This document shows, piece after piece, positions 1 to 8,487 of a stretch of 64,000 nt of DNA. The position numbers and the translations under genes are program-made. The notes under the pieces are model-generated. The model worked only from the letters and a program-made list of their open reading frames with translations. It did no database searches and was not told the DNA's origin. This stretch comes from Microbacterium sp. T2.11-28 (lineage in GTDB: Bacteria > Actinomycetota > Actinomycetes > Actinomycetales > Microbacteriaceae), in the NCBI RefSeq assembly GCF_950097975.1, contig NZ_CATNHF010000002.1, positions 1 through 64,000 on the forward strand. The letters are read 5' to 3'. How positions within the stretch are numbered: the first letter of the stretch is position 1; each line of letters begins with the position of its first letter.

Positions 1-145
1 CCCCACGCCCAGAGCGGTCCGCGGCGTCGTACTCGGCCAGGATCGCCGCTTTGAACTCGGCGGTGAACGTCCGCCTCTTGGGCCGGTCAGCACGAGGAGC
101 CATAGCCCCATCATCGGTGCCGACGTCAGCAACCGTCATCGTCAT
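1..145 (-). CDS. Transposase N-terminal part (IS3-type OrfA-like), cut by the window edge
   Basis: The reverse strand reads from an ATG at 145 (a second in-frame ATG is at 139, another at 103) and stays open to the left edge. The product contains the stretch RRTFTAEFKAAILAEYDA, typical of the helix-turn-helix start of IS3/IS2-type OrfA transposases that bind the element's terminal repeats. Only about 48 residues are visible, so the family and whether the gene is intact cannot be settled. No terminal inverted repeat was recognised between 146 and 201. Its position at the edge of a low-GC gene block fits a mobile element in the accessory island. Confidence 0.7.
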   Translation of the reverse strand, partial: MTMTVADVGTDDGAMAPRADRPKRRTFTAEFKAAILAEYDAADRSGRG

Positions 146-201
146 CTCAGTATTGGTCCGTTCTCGCCCCGTGCAGTGCGAAGGTCAGCAGTGCTGGTGT
201 C

Positions 202-1176
202 TCACCCCATCCTGACGCACAGGGGCGTCCCGAAGGCTGAAGCGATGTCGTCATGTCCGGGTGGCTCGGTTATGCCTGACTTGGCGCGGCGATAGTCCTC
301 CAGCAGGTCCGGCTTCCGGTCCGTGACTTCGTTGTTCCAGTGCTTCCGAGGCTTTGGGTCGCGCTCCAGAATGGACTTCTTCGTGACGAACCGTTCGCCG
401 CGCAAGCGTCTAGAAGTTCGCCGGCGAACGAGAGTTGAGTGAGCACTGTCGAGTTCGACTTGCTGAAGGTAGGGCAGGACGAAGTGCGAGAGATAGTCGC
501 CTGGGTCAAAGGTGGGGGACTTGCGGACGACAGCTAGCGGAACTAGCAAGAGCTTGCCATTTGGCATCGGCAGGTCGACATGGTCAGTCACCCACGACTG
601 CGTTCGACGGTCCCACATCCAGCCTGAGTCGAGTCGCTGCACCATTGGGATGCCGTACAGAGAGCACACGTCCTGGGTGAACTTGATCAACTGGCTGCGG
701 ATGATGTTGATGGTCATATCGGAGACTCGGTCGTGCCCGACGCCATCAACGAACAAGACCGTCTCCTGAACTTCGCTGAGGATCCCCGATACGACCGCGC
801 TGCTCATCCCGAGAGCGTCGTAGATGTCGGCTGCAATGCCCGTCGCAACGCCACTACCGCGAGCTTGCGCACTCGACAGGCCGAGGTGTGCTTCGTTCGA
901 TTCGCCCAGTCGTCCGAGCAGGTACATCGCTCGCGCTCGGTGTGACGCTCTGACGGCTGCCAATAGTTCGCCGTAAAAGTCTTGAAGAAGACTGACGCAC
1001 TCGCGCGCCCAATCGCTCTCCATTGTGGTGAACGCGTGGGGGTCAACGAACACTCTGGTGTCACCCGTTACGTCGACATCGACGAATTCAAGCGAGGGCT
1101 GCGTAATGCCAAGCCGATAGAACTCAGAAACCCGCACGATGGCCCCCATCATGTTCGTTGCGCAGACGGGGCCCAT
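202..1176 (-). CDS. Conserved protein of unknown function, defence-island type
   Basis: A 324-residue soluble protein with no signal peptide or membrane segment. It has a conserved look: an N-terminal segment ITQPSLEFVDVDV followed by VFVDP, a central EAHLGLS, and a strong block GVGHDRVSDMTINIIR continuing into a TQ-containing helix. From memory, proteins with this SDMTxNIIR block recur in bacterial defence islands, but I cannot attach a named family or activity. The start is uncertain: two adjacent in-frame ATG codons at residues 9-10 (about 1150) are alternatives, and none has a clear ribosome binding site. It is transcribed towards the transposase fragment and has no same-strand close neighbour. 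Function unknown; the gene itself looks real. Confidence 0.7.
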   Translation of the reverse strand: MGPVCATNMMGAIVRVSEFYRLGITQPSLEFVDVDVTGDTRVFVDPHAFTTMESDWARECVSLLQDFYGELLAAVRASHRARAMYLLGRLGESNEAHLGLSSAQARGSGVATGIAADIYDALGMSSAVVSGILSEVQETVLFVDGVGHDRVSDMTINIIRSQLIKFTQDVCSLYGIPMVQRLDSGWMWDRRTQSWVTDHVDLPMPNGKLLLVPLAVVRKSPTFDPGDYLSHFVLPYLQQVELDSAHSTLVRRRTSRRLRGERFVTKKSILERDPKPRKHWNNEVTDRKPDLLEDYRRAKSGITEPPGHDDIASAFGTPLCVRMG

Positions 1177-1237
1177 CCTGCCGCATGGATTGGGTAACGA
1201 CGTGAGGCGCAGCAGCGGTATCCGATTTCGTCAGCGC

Positions 1238-1594
1238 ATGGAGGACGCACCGCTAGACGTGAAGGTCGGGGATATCGTCGCAATAAATCTGGCTCATCCC
1301 ATTCGCTACGACGACGGTCAAGGCGGCGAAGAGTTGCGATACGAGATTCGCATCCAGGTCGAGGGGGTGAGCATCATCGGTGTTTCGGGTCGCGGGCCCG
1401 ACGACGCGCCCGGGCCCATAACGCCGACCCACGACGGTCGAGGAGAGCGCCTTGGTGGTTCCGGCGTGGAGGGCGCGCGATTCTTCCCTTGGTCCGCCAT
1501 CGCCAACTTGGGACTCGGGTTAAGGACATGCGTCTGGCGCATGACCGTTCACCACCGCGGGCATTACCGGGCACGTGTGCCGCCGTCCCGCTGA
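1238..1594 (+). CDS. Possible small hypothetical protein
   Basis: An open frame of 118 codons from ATG 1238 (the frame stays open upstream to 1139, overlapping the neighbouring gene head to head). The middle part reads like a folded protein, with a VGDIVAINL strand, a region of alternating hydrophobic residues and FFPWSAI near the end, but the last 25 residues look less convincing. I recognise no family. If it is not a gene, 1177-1631 is a 455-base stretch with nothing else visible. Confidence 0.3.
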   Translation: MEDAPLDVKVGDIVAINLAHPIRYDDGQGGEELRYEIRIQVEGVSIIGVSGRGPDDAPGPITPTHDGRGERLGGSGVEGARFFPWSAIANLGLGLRTCVWRMTVHHRGHYRARVPPSR

Positions 1595-1631
1595 TCTCGT
1601 CTAGTCCGACCGAGCTCCGGGGCCCGGAACC

Positions 1632-2627
1632 TCAGGGGGCGTGTTCGCCCGACGCCATCCACTCGGTCATGTAACGAACAGGGCGACGCTCGACCAAGAC
1701 GTCCAAGGGCGAGCCGGTCGAACACATCACGTTGAAGTCCAACATCTGATGGGCGCGAACCTGCAACTCGTTGTCGAAGATCCCGCTCATCGCGAGGCTC
1801 GCCATCTCTCGGGCCACTCCCGCCAGGATGTCAGCGACCTGGACACGTGCATCCAACTTGGAGTCCACGAATCGTAGGTCCCGGAGATCGACGCCGTAGT
1901 GCACTCGACCCGTGATGAGCGTGGGGACCCGGACGGCCTCCAATATCTCGAACCGGGACTCCGTGTCTATGTCCCCGTAGTTGTCGGCTACGTACTCCAG
2001 TGCCACGTTTCCGAGCCTGAGCGTCCACGTACGTGCCACGGCGACCAACGCTGGCCACATCGGGTCGAACTCCCGTAGTGCTGACGTCCGTGCGTTCGCC
2101 AGGTCAGCCGCATCCTCGCGGTCCATCCACATTTGATGGAGGAGTTCACTTACATACTCATCGTTCGAGTGTCGCCAGGCATCCTCCAGAGCGTTGAAGA
2201 ATCTGTCCGGCGCGGGCCTCTTCGTTTCCCGCCGACGGTATGCCCGGATGAGCTCATTGAATCGGGACAGCAGCGTCCGCCACCGATCTTGACCGACGGC
2301 CGGCGGGCCCGCCGAATGCAGATAGTCCGCCCACTCGCGCGGCTGACCGGGGATCAAGGAATCGGGATTCTCGGCCAAGAGGGTCCCGACAAGCTTGGAA
2401 CTCACGAAGTATGACTTGTCGACCAAGTGGATGTTCCCCGCCTCCCCGAGCGCTTCGAGGAGATCGAGGACGGTCGAATCGGAGGCCGCGCTGTACGCTT
2501 CGAGCGCATCAATGCCGGGAGAGTGCTGCTGGTGTGCATCGCAGGTGCCCTCGAACGCGTAGCTGATTGACTGTCGAACCCCTCGGGATTCGACACCCCG
2601 CTTCCATCGCTCGAGGCGTCCTCGCAC
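1632..2627 (-). CDS. DUF3800-like protein, probably lacking its N-terminal part
   Basis: A 331-residue frame starting at GTG 2627; an in-frame TAG lies just upstream, so it cannot be extended. Near the C-terminus the segment FVDSKLDARVQVADILAGV matches the D-S-(n)-Q-A-D signature of DUF3800 proteins, an RNase H-like family common in mobile and defence loci, and an internal VDKSYFV block also fits. The family's N-terminal Asp-Glu-Ser-Gly motif is not seen in the frame or in the 130 bases upstream. This suggests a 5'-truncated gene whose break lies next to the repeat-bearing spacer at 2628-3133. Alternatively it is a divergent family member. The assignment is from motif memory only. Confidence 0.5.
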   Translation of the reverse strand: MRGRLERWKRGVESRGVRQSISYAFEGTCDAHQQHSPGIDALEAYSAASDSTVLDLLEALGEAGNIHLVDKSYFVSSKLVGTLLAENPDSLIPGQPREWADYLHSAGPPAVGQDRWRTLLSRFNELIRAYRRRETKRPAPDRFFNALEDAWRHSNDEYVSELLHQMWMDREDAADLANARTSALREFDPMWPALVAVARTWTLRLGNVALEYVADNYGDIDTESRFEILEAVRVPTLITGRVHYGVDLRDLRFVDSKLDARVQVADILAGVAREMASLAMSGIFDNELQVRAHQMLDFNVMCSTGSPLDVLVERRPVRYMTEWMASGEHAP

Positions 2628-3133
2628 GGCGCAAGACTATGCTTAGTTTTCGCAGCTATCCAGGGATTTTTCTGCGTTGGAGGTACATGTGGGGGAGTGC
2701 TTCTAAAGGGTGTCGCTCACCCCTGGTGCCTGCGTGCATCGCTGTTTCCTTCTCTCTCTTCCTTGTTGCCTCAGTTCGTCTTGGGTCTTGGGTCTTGGGT
2801 CTTGGGTCTTGGGTCGCGTTGGGCTCGTCTGCGGGGACCCGGTGGGGTCGGTGTGGTTCTCTCGGCTGGCGGGAGCTCTACCGGCCATGGCGCCGCCGTC
2901 GCGCATGTCTCCGCCGGGCTGTTCGAACCGGCACCCGCCAGCCACCGATGGCGGGTGTGGAACGGTCGCGGGGGACGGTGAGCGTGTTGCGATGACACTC
3001 CTGGGCTCCGCTATATTGCGATCGCGTGCTTCGTCACGGTGAGGCGCACTCTCGTCGCTCGACTCAACATGCAGAAGCATCGACCCTCGCTTGCCGGGGG
3101 ATCGGCTTTCCCTCACTCAGATAGCGACGGACA
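2628..3133. other. 506-base non-coding stretch with tandem repeat and hairpin
   Basis: No convincing gene on either strand. It contains five perfect CTTGGGT units at 2780-2814 and a 9-bp perfect hairpin (CACCCGCCA / TGGCGGGTG) at 2932-2957 that is not followed by a T run. Short open frames here translate to low-complexity repeats. It separates the truncated DUF3800-like gene from the membrane-protein pair and may mark a recombination junction. Confidence 0.6.
2780..2814. repeat. Tandem heptamer repeat, 5 x CTTGGGT
   Basis: Five exact head-to-tail copies of CTTGGGT, seen directly in the sequence. The copy number is short enough to vary by replication slippage. Any translation through it gives a simple GSWVL-like repeat, so a coding role is unlikely. 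Confidence 0.9.
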
Positions 3134-3844
3134 ATGTGCAAGGACTTGGCCTGGTGGTCGGAGCTCGGCTGCATCATCGCCTCGCCGGCGTGGACTGCCG
3201 GGGCGCTCCAGACTCTCATCGGCGTCCTCCTTGCTGGGGTGGCTACCGTGTTGGCGCTTCGTCGACAGCTGCGCCACGACCGCGACCTCGCCGCTAAACA
3301 GCTCGCCGCCGAGCGCGAAGTTCGCACCGCGGAGCGTCGGTCAGTAGCAGCTGACACGTACGGTCGGTTCATTTACTCCTGGACCGACGAGCTCTACGAC
3401 ATGCGACCGAGAGATCTTGGTCACCTGCTCCTCACCTCGGAGGAGTACCCCAATCACGGGGCCATGCTCGATGCAGAACGCGAGGCTGAACTGGTGTTTC
3501 AGCCCAGCGCAGTGGCTATAGATGCTTGGCGCGACTTGTCCCACACCTGGCGCGCCTCGCGCTCTGTCGTCATCGATGACAAGCTCCACGCGGCCTCCGA
3601 AGCCGATCTGGTCGACATAGGCAACGCGGAGTTGGCGATGTTGGAGCCGTCTATCCATCGGCTGCGAGCGATGGCCCTCGAGTACATTCGCTGGGACGGC
3701 GGTCAGCCGCCCGACTTCACCGGCTTGAATAACGATTGGCGACCTGTGCGACCCAACGACCGCGATCTCTACCGGTCGTGGATGGCGGACACAAAGACAT
3801 CTTTCAGGACCGAACTGCAGAAGCACCTTCGGCGACCGAACTGA
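3134..3844 (+). CDS. Hypothetical membrane-anchored protein with N-terminal coiled coil
   Basis: 236 residues. One hydrophobic segment at about residues 22-42 (TLIGVLLAGVATVLAL) is followed by a charged, coiled-coil-like helix rich in Arg, Glu and Ala to about residue 75, then a mostly helical soluble part with several Trp residues. The layout suggests a single membrane anchor with a cytoplasmic effector-sized domain. I recognise no family. It sits 211 bases upstream of a second small membrane protein on the same strand, which may be a partner. Low-GC codon use matches the island. Confidence 0.55.
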   Translation: MCKDLAWWSELGCIIASPAWTAGALQTLIGVLLAGVATVLALRRQLRHDRDLAAKQLAAEREVRTAERRSVAADTYGRFIYSWTDELYDMRPRDLGHLLLTSEEYPNHGAMLDAEREAELVFQPSAVAIDAWRDLSHTWRASRSVVIDDKLHAASEADLVDIGNAELAMLEPSIHRLRAMALEYIRWDGGQPPDFTGLNNDWRPVRPNDRDLYRSWMADTKTSFRTELQKHLRRPN

Positions 3845-4055
3845 CGCACCGAAGGGGTTTGACGAGTCAGTATGACTATTCCCAGGACGCGCCACCGCGG
3901 GAGGCACTCCCCGACCCCGGGCGCTTGCGGAAGGGTCGTCGCAGGCGCATTCACACACGGTCCGACCACGCGGCTGGGTAGTCCAGGGACTCCAGTTTGT
4001 TCGAGTACCCGATTGGCTCCGAGGGAATGTCAGCCGTGGGTGCGAGGGTGGTCCC

Positions 4056-4484
4056 GTGCCGAAGGTTCGCTCCCCATTCGTCTCTGCTTCCGTTCCGTAC
4101 CTCACTGACCGGGTGCCGGCGGGAGCGGTGCGGTACCTGCCCACCGGACCGGACGCGCCGCTCACGGCCGCCCGTGTTAACGACTTCATTGCGAATACCG
4201 CAGACAAACCCGACGTCCGGCTCGCCGTACTCGGGGTGCTACGCGCCCACAGCATGAATGGGGCGGAAGCCCCCGCGGCCATCTTCGCCGTCGTTATCGC
4301 TGCACTGACGGTTCTAGTCGGCACCACCCTCTCGGCTAGTGGCATCGGCGAGTTCCTGGGATGGGTGACGAGCGGGGGTCTCGTCATTCTCGGTGGCTGG
4401 TTCGCTCGACTTGCGTTCGCCGCCCAAGCCCGACGCATTATCTGCGGTGTTTGGCTCGCGGCCTACGAAGACGCTCTCCGCTAG
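4056..4484 (+). CDS. Hypothetical protein with two membrane segments
   Basis: 142 residues from GTG 4056. The first 70 residues are soluble; two hydrophobic helices follow at about residues 73-93 (AAIFAVVIAALTVLVGTTL) and 101-120 (LGWVTSGGLVILGGWFARL), then a short C-terminal tail. No family recognised. It lies between another membrane protein and a HEPN-motif protein, all on the plus strand and close together, so the three may be co-transcribed. The 211 bases before it hold no recognisable gene. Confidence 0.5.
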   Translation: MPKVRSPFVSASVPYLTDRVPAGAVRYLPTGPDAPLTAARVNDFIANTADKPDVRLAVLGVLRAHSMNGAEAPAAIFAVVIAALTVLVGTTLSASGIGEFLGWVTSGGLVILGGWFARLAFAAQARRIICGVWLAAYEDALR

Positions 4485-4567
4485 CGGCAGCCGGCGCTAC
4501 GACTTGAACTGTCCCCGGGATGGCATATCGTCCTGTCTCTGAAGCTGCAACAGAAGGGCGACCATAC

Positions 4568-6364
4568 GTGACTGACCGGTACGCATTTCAAGAGGCGCAT
4601 GTGGCTCAGGCTGCTGCCGTACTCGAGGCGCTTGGTCGTCCCGCGGGCGAACCGGCCGACGTCGCGGGCGCATGTTACGGGAATGCCGTTTTCGAAGCGC
4701 TGCCACCCTTACTCCAAGGTGAGCTGACGACGCTCCTTGGATACGAGCTCGACGATGACCCTTCAGGCGAGGGTCGGGCGCGGCTTACGCCTCAGGACGC
4801 GAACGCGGGCTTCTGGGGAGTCCGCCCGCTTAGTGATACACCGACCGATTCCGTGAGGTTGTGGCTTGGACTATTTTCGACAGTCACGGAGCCGGTCGTC
4901 CGCGGCCACCTGGCTGATCTGATCCTGACGTCCAGAACAGATACCAGCGCTCAGCACGCATCGGCGACCGTGGCGGGCTACCTGGACACGGCGGAGCGCG
5001 CTTCGACGGACTCGTTCTACGCAGCGATGGTGATCGTTCGAGCGGCTTCGATTGCCCGTTCGCGACGTATGACGGCAGAAGCCGATGTCTGGCTCGCGGG
5101 TGTCAATCTAGCGAGGCGTCTGCTCGACACCGAGACTGCGCCGGGTGGACCGGCCCGCGTCCTGGAAATGTTGACCCAAACGCCCCGCACATTCGTGCCC
5201 TCGGATGAGCAGCGAGCGACGGTCTCAGACTTGCTGAACGCCGCCGAGAGTCGCTACCGCGACGCAAACGCCGCGGATTGGATCGCTGATTGTCGTCGTC
5301 GTTGGGCCCGCACCGAAGAAGAAAGACTTGATGCCACCCGGCGGCAGACGGAACGGTATCTCTCGACCGCCGAGGACGGCGAAGGCTTCCTCCAGATGCA
5401 CTGGGCCTCCAAAGCCGCTCAGCTAGCAAAGGACCATGGTGCCGCCGACGCGTATGACGCGGCCGTCCGCAAGATGCAGTCAATCCCGCGCGATGCGATG
5501 GGGTGGCAGGCCATTGAGTCGACCGAGCGCCTACCGACCGTGGCAGTCCGCAGTCACATCCGTCGGGTGGCACGAGCCGGCTCCTGGGAGCAAGCTCTCG
5601 CTGTATTCCTTGCGTCGCCCTCGCCCGCTGGATCGTACGAGCACAACAAGAACGTGGCCCTTGACGCTGCGAAAGGCAGTATCCGCGGACTATTCTCGAC
5701 GACGGTGTTCGGCGTGCATGGTCTTCCGGAAAGGACCAACGACGCGTTCGAGGACGGCGAAATCCTCCGAATGGAGCAACTCGTCATCGGCACCCACGGG
5801 ATCCTCCTCGCCGAAGAGCTATGGGAGATCCAGCGAACATATGGCGCCGTCGCGATCAGCGATGTCGCCACCCGCATGACGGCGCGGTACGGTTCCGACC
5901 GGCTCCTGACCGTCGAGTTTGCCTCCGCCCTGGGCCTCTTCTGGGAGGAGCGCTACTCCGACGCCGCCCGAATCGCGCTACCGCTCATCGAGGCAGGAGC
6001 GCGCGGCCTCTTGCTGCGACTTGACGAAGCGATCTATCGCTTGGAGCGAGGGAGCTCGCCAGGTCGATTTCCATCCATGGACTTCTACATCGAGAAGCTG
6101 GAGGAGCTCGGCCTCGACCCCGATTGGGTGCGAGCAGTTCGAGTCGCTCTACTCTCCCCCGGGTCGAACGCCCGCAACCTCGCCGCGCACGGCTTCAAGT
6201 TCACCTTCTCTCCGACCGAGACAGCGGTGCTGCTCAGGCTCGCCGGACTGTTCTGCGCCCTACCCGTGTCGACTGACGCCGATGAGCTTCGCAGGCTACT
6301 TCCTCAGCCGCTGCGCTCAGCGCGAAAAGAGCTTCGGCGTCGATTGGGTTGGATCTGGAGATAG
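4568..6364 (+). CDS. Large helical protein with a HEPN-like RNLAAH motif (DUF4209-like C-terminus)
   Basis: 598 residues from GTG 4568, which has AGAAGGG nine bases upstream; an in-frame ATG at 4520 gives 614 residues but a weaker ribosome site. The protein is largely alpha-helical and soluble. Near its end it carries RNLAAHG (R552-H557 counted from the ATG), an R-x4-H arrangement as in HEPN ribonucleases and in the C-terminal part of DUF4209 proteins, followed by a hydrophobic helix. HEPN enzymes cut RNA in many anti-phage and toxin systems; activity here is inferred from the motif and island context only. It could also be a non-catalytic helical scaffold. Confidence 0.6.
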   Translation: MTDRYAFQEAHVAQAAAVLEALGRPAGEPADVAGACYGNAVFEALPPLLQGELTTLLGYELDDDPSGEGRARLTPQDANAGFWGVRPLSDTPTDSVRLWLGLFSTVTEPVVRGHLADLILTSRTDTSAQHASATVAGYLDTAERASTDSFYAAMVIVRAASIARSRRMTAEADVWLAGVNLARRLLDTETAPGGPARVLEMLTQTPRTFVPSDEQRATVSDLLNAAESRYRDANAADWIADCRRRWARTEEERLDATRRQTERYLSTAEDGEGFLQMHWASKAAQLAKDHGAADAYDAAVRKMQSIPRDAMGWQAIESTERLPTVAVRSHIRRVARAGSWEQALAVFLASPSPAGSYEHNKNVALDAAKGSIRGLFSTTVFGVHGLPERTNDAFEDGEILRMEQLVIGTHGILLAEELWEIQRTYGAVAISDVATRMTARYGSDRLLTVEFASALGLFWEERYSDAARIALPLIEAGARGLLLRLDEAIYRLERGSSPGRFPSMDFYIEKLEELGLDPDWVRAVRVALLSPGSNARNLAAHGFKFTFSPTETAVLLRLAGLFCALPVSTDADELRRLLPQPLRSARKELRRRLGWIWR

Positions 6365-6488
6365 GTCACACGCTCGGATTAGCGGCGCCGGGTCGTCCGA
6401 GCACTGCTCCGCGACATTACGAGCCGACGCACCTTGCGGCGCCGCCCGCAACGCCCCGGGACCGTGCGTCGCCCGTTCAAGAATCTGC

Positions 6489-8114
6489 TTACGGCCCGGC
6501 GGGCTCGTTCTGCGCGTCGAGCAGCGCAAGCTCGTAGGCCTGAACGAGTTCCGTCGAAAGCCGGCCACGAACTCCGACGGTGTAGCCGTTCTCGATGCCC
6601 CAGGCGCGGATCGCACCGGGAGAGGTGGTCGTTTGAACCGTGATGGGCGTGGTCCCAGCGGCGGCGGTCGTGGTCGTTGCTGCGGCACGTCTCGGCTTGG
6701 GTGCCGCGGCCTTGGCGGGTTGGAGGTGCTTGACCAAGATGGCGTAGGTCTCCGGATCAACGATGCGGGTACCGAGTTCCTGTGCTCGCGCGAGCTTTCC
6801 TCCTGCAAAGGAACCGTCACTCACGAGCATCGCGGTGAGACCGGAAACAGTTCCGAGCACGCGGACGCCGAGCTCCTGGGTTCGCCGCTCCAGCCGTGCT
6901 CGTTCACGTTCGCGCCCATCGAAGCCCGTGAAAACGACCTTGTCGCCGACGCGCAGCGGCTCCCCGAGTGCCCAGTCCGCAGGAAGCGGACCGAGTTTCG
7001 CGCCGAGCCGTGTCGCGCGCGCGGCGTCTGCCTCGGAGATCAGCTTCGGAACGAGTTCGCCCGACAGTCGCAGTGACGATGCGATGGACTCGAGTTCGGT
7101 CCGCTCGTCGCGGGAAACGTGGCCGTCGTCGAGCGCCTTGTGCGCGAGGGCGAGCACTAGGGCCTGGTGCGCGTCAGCCACATCGGCGTCACTGAGCTCG
7201 TAGACCTCGACGAGGTCCTGCAAAGCGGCAGCTTCATCTTCGGAGATGACGCCGTCCTCGAGCGCATCCAGCAGGGTTTCGACGTACGTGAGTGATCCTA
7301 CGGGCGCCCCCTCGTCAAGCACTTCGGGGAGGCTGAGCTTCGACAGCTGGGTGATGAGCGCAGGCTGCTTTGGCTTCGCCTTGGTGACCCTGATCGGACG
7401 CGACCGAGCCGAGACCCGCTCGTCGGGCAAGAATTCAAGAGGTGCCCGGCTGGGTCCTGAGGGCCACACCACGCCTCGTGCGTCACTTTGCACCGAGACA
7501 AGTGCCGGGTGCGGACCCACTCGACCTTGCACCTGCAGGTAGTGGCGAAGAAGGCCGGCGGTCGCACGAGCATCGCCGAGGGCCGAGTGCGCACCGTTCA
7601 GCGGGACGCGAGCGCTCCAGCAGCAGTCGACCAGACGACGGCGGTCCAGATCAGGCATGTAGTGGTGGCTGCCGTCGAGCGTGCAGTATGCCGGCAGCCA
7701 GGGAACGTCCCAGCCTGCGCGGCTGAACTCCGCGCGCAGGAACGCAAGATCGAAGCGCGCGTTGTGCGCGGCGATGGGCAGCCCCGCGATGTACGGCACG
7801 ACGGAAGCGGCGACATCGCGGAAAAGGGGCCCGTTCGCCACATCGGCCTGCGTGATCCCGTGGATGTGTGTTGCGCCGACAGGCCCCTCGGGGTTGAACC
7901 GGGTTGACCACTCGTCGACGACGTTGCCGCCTTGATCCACTCGGACGACCGCGAGCTCAAGCACGCGGTCCTTCTTCGGGGATAGGCCTGTAGTCTCCAC
8001 GTCGATGATGGCGAAGTAGGGCGGGCGCGAAAGCGGAGGCGGCGGGGCCACCCGCGGTGCCGCCGTCTCCTTCTTCGCGTTACCGCCGCTAAACAACCAA
8101 TCGAGCCAGCCCAT
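6489..8114 (-). CDS. DEDDh 3'-5' exonuclease fused to BRCT and Lsr2-type domains
   Basis: 541 residues from ATG 8114, preceded by GGGGAG. Domains in order: a DnaQ-like exonuclease at about 30-195, with D38-V-E40 in IDVETTG, HNARFD around D122, and H176-x4-D181; a helical, acidic, possibly TerB-like region at about 270-375; a BRCT domain at about 395-475 (KVVFTGF start); a flexible Ala/Thr linker; and a C-terminal IRAWGIENGY block like the Lsr2 DNA-binding domain. The exonuclease trims DNA or RNA 3' ends in the cytoplasm; BRCT and Lsr2 parts would direct it to damaged or AT-rich foreign DNA. That targeting role is inference. The neighbour 5' to it is the divergent mcrBC operon. Confidence 0.8.
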   Translation of the reverse strand: MGWLDWLFSGGNAKKETAAPRVAPPPPLSRPPYFAIIDVETTGLSPKKDRVLELAVVRVDQGGNVVDEWSTRFNPEGPVGATHIHGITQADVANGPLFRDVAASVVPYIAGLPIAAHNARFDLAFLRAEFSRAGWDVPWLPAYCTLDGSHHYMPDLDRRRLVDCCWSARVPLNGAHSALGDARATAGLLRHYLQVQGRVGPHPALVSVQSDARGVVWPSGPSRAPLEFLPDERVSARSRPIRVTKAKPKQPALITQLSKLSLPEVLDEGAPVGSLTYVETLLDALEDGVISEDEAAALQDLVEVYELSDADVADAHQALVLALAHKALDDGHVSRDERTELESIASSLRLSGELVPKLISEADAARATRLGAKLGPLPADWALGEPLRVGDKVVFTGFDGRERERARLERRTQELGVRVLGTVSGLTAMLVSDGSFAGGKLARAQELGTRIVDPETYAILVKHLQPAKAAAPKPRRAAATTTTAAAGTTPITVQTTTSPGAIRAWGIENGYTVGVRGRLSTELVQAYELALLDAQNEPAGP

Positions 8115-8487
8115 GCTTCTCCCCATGTCCCTGCGCTGCCGATTGGGGAGCGCACTCGACCCATCATGCCGCGGCGGGCCGACCTGGCATGTACGTGTGC
8201 GATGACACACAGGCATGTCGTCAAGTGAGCAACGGGTTCAGGTCCCGTCACTCACCTCGATGTCCGCGCATTGACCACCGGGTATCGGGGCGACTCGTCT
8301 ACTAGTCGAGGCGTCCGAGCCGCCAGTACTCGCTGCGGGGGATTGCATCCGCTCAGTACAGCGAAGCGACCGCGGTCGATCGCAGTGTCGGACGATCGGC
8401 AAGCGCTGATTCGGATCCGTACTCTCGTTGCCCGCGGGCCCGGGATGGCGCGGCCGACCGGATTCGCCCCTGCAATAGGTTGGCGAC
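8115..8487. other. 373-base divergent intergenic region
   Basis: Lies between the exonuclease fusion gene and mcrB, which point away from each other, so it should hold both promoters. No gene is visible. It carries a hairpin at 8225-8255 and a small palindrome CGACT/AGTCG near 8290-8308. I cannot assign -35/-10 boxes with confidence. Confidence 0.5.
8225..8255. other. Hairpin with a tRNA T-arm-like tip
   Basis: GTGAG (8225-8229) pairs with CTCAC (8251-8255); ACGGG (8232-8236) pairs with CCCGT (8244-8248) around the 7-base loop TTCAGGT. The tip resembles a tRNA T-arm, but no other tRNA parts surround it. It could be a regulatory stem, terminator-like structure or old attachment remnant. Confidence 0.4.

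Noticed and set aside
2932-2957. Rho-independent terminator
   Set aside because: The 9-bp hairpin has no T run and no gene ends just before it.
8225-8255. A degenerate tRNA gene
   Set aside because: Only a T-arm-like tip is present; acceptor, D and anticodon arms are absent, and the outer stem pairs on its own as a plain hairpin.
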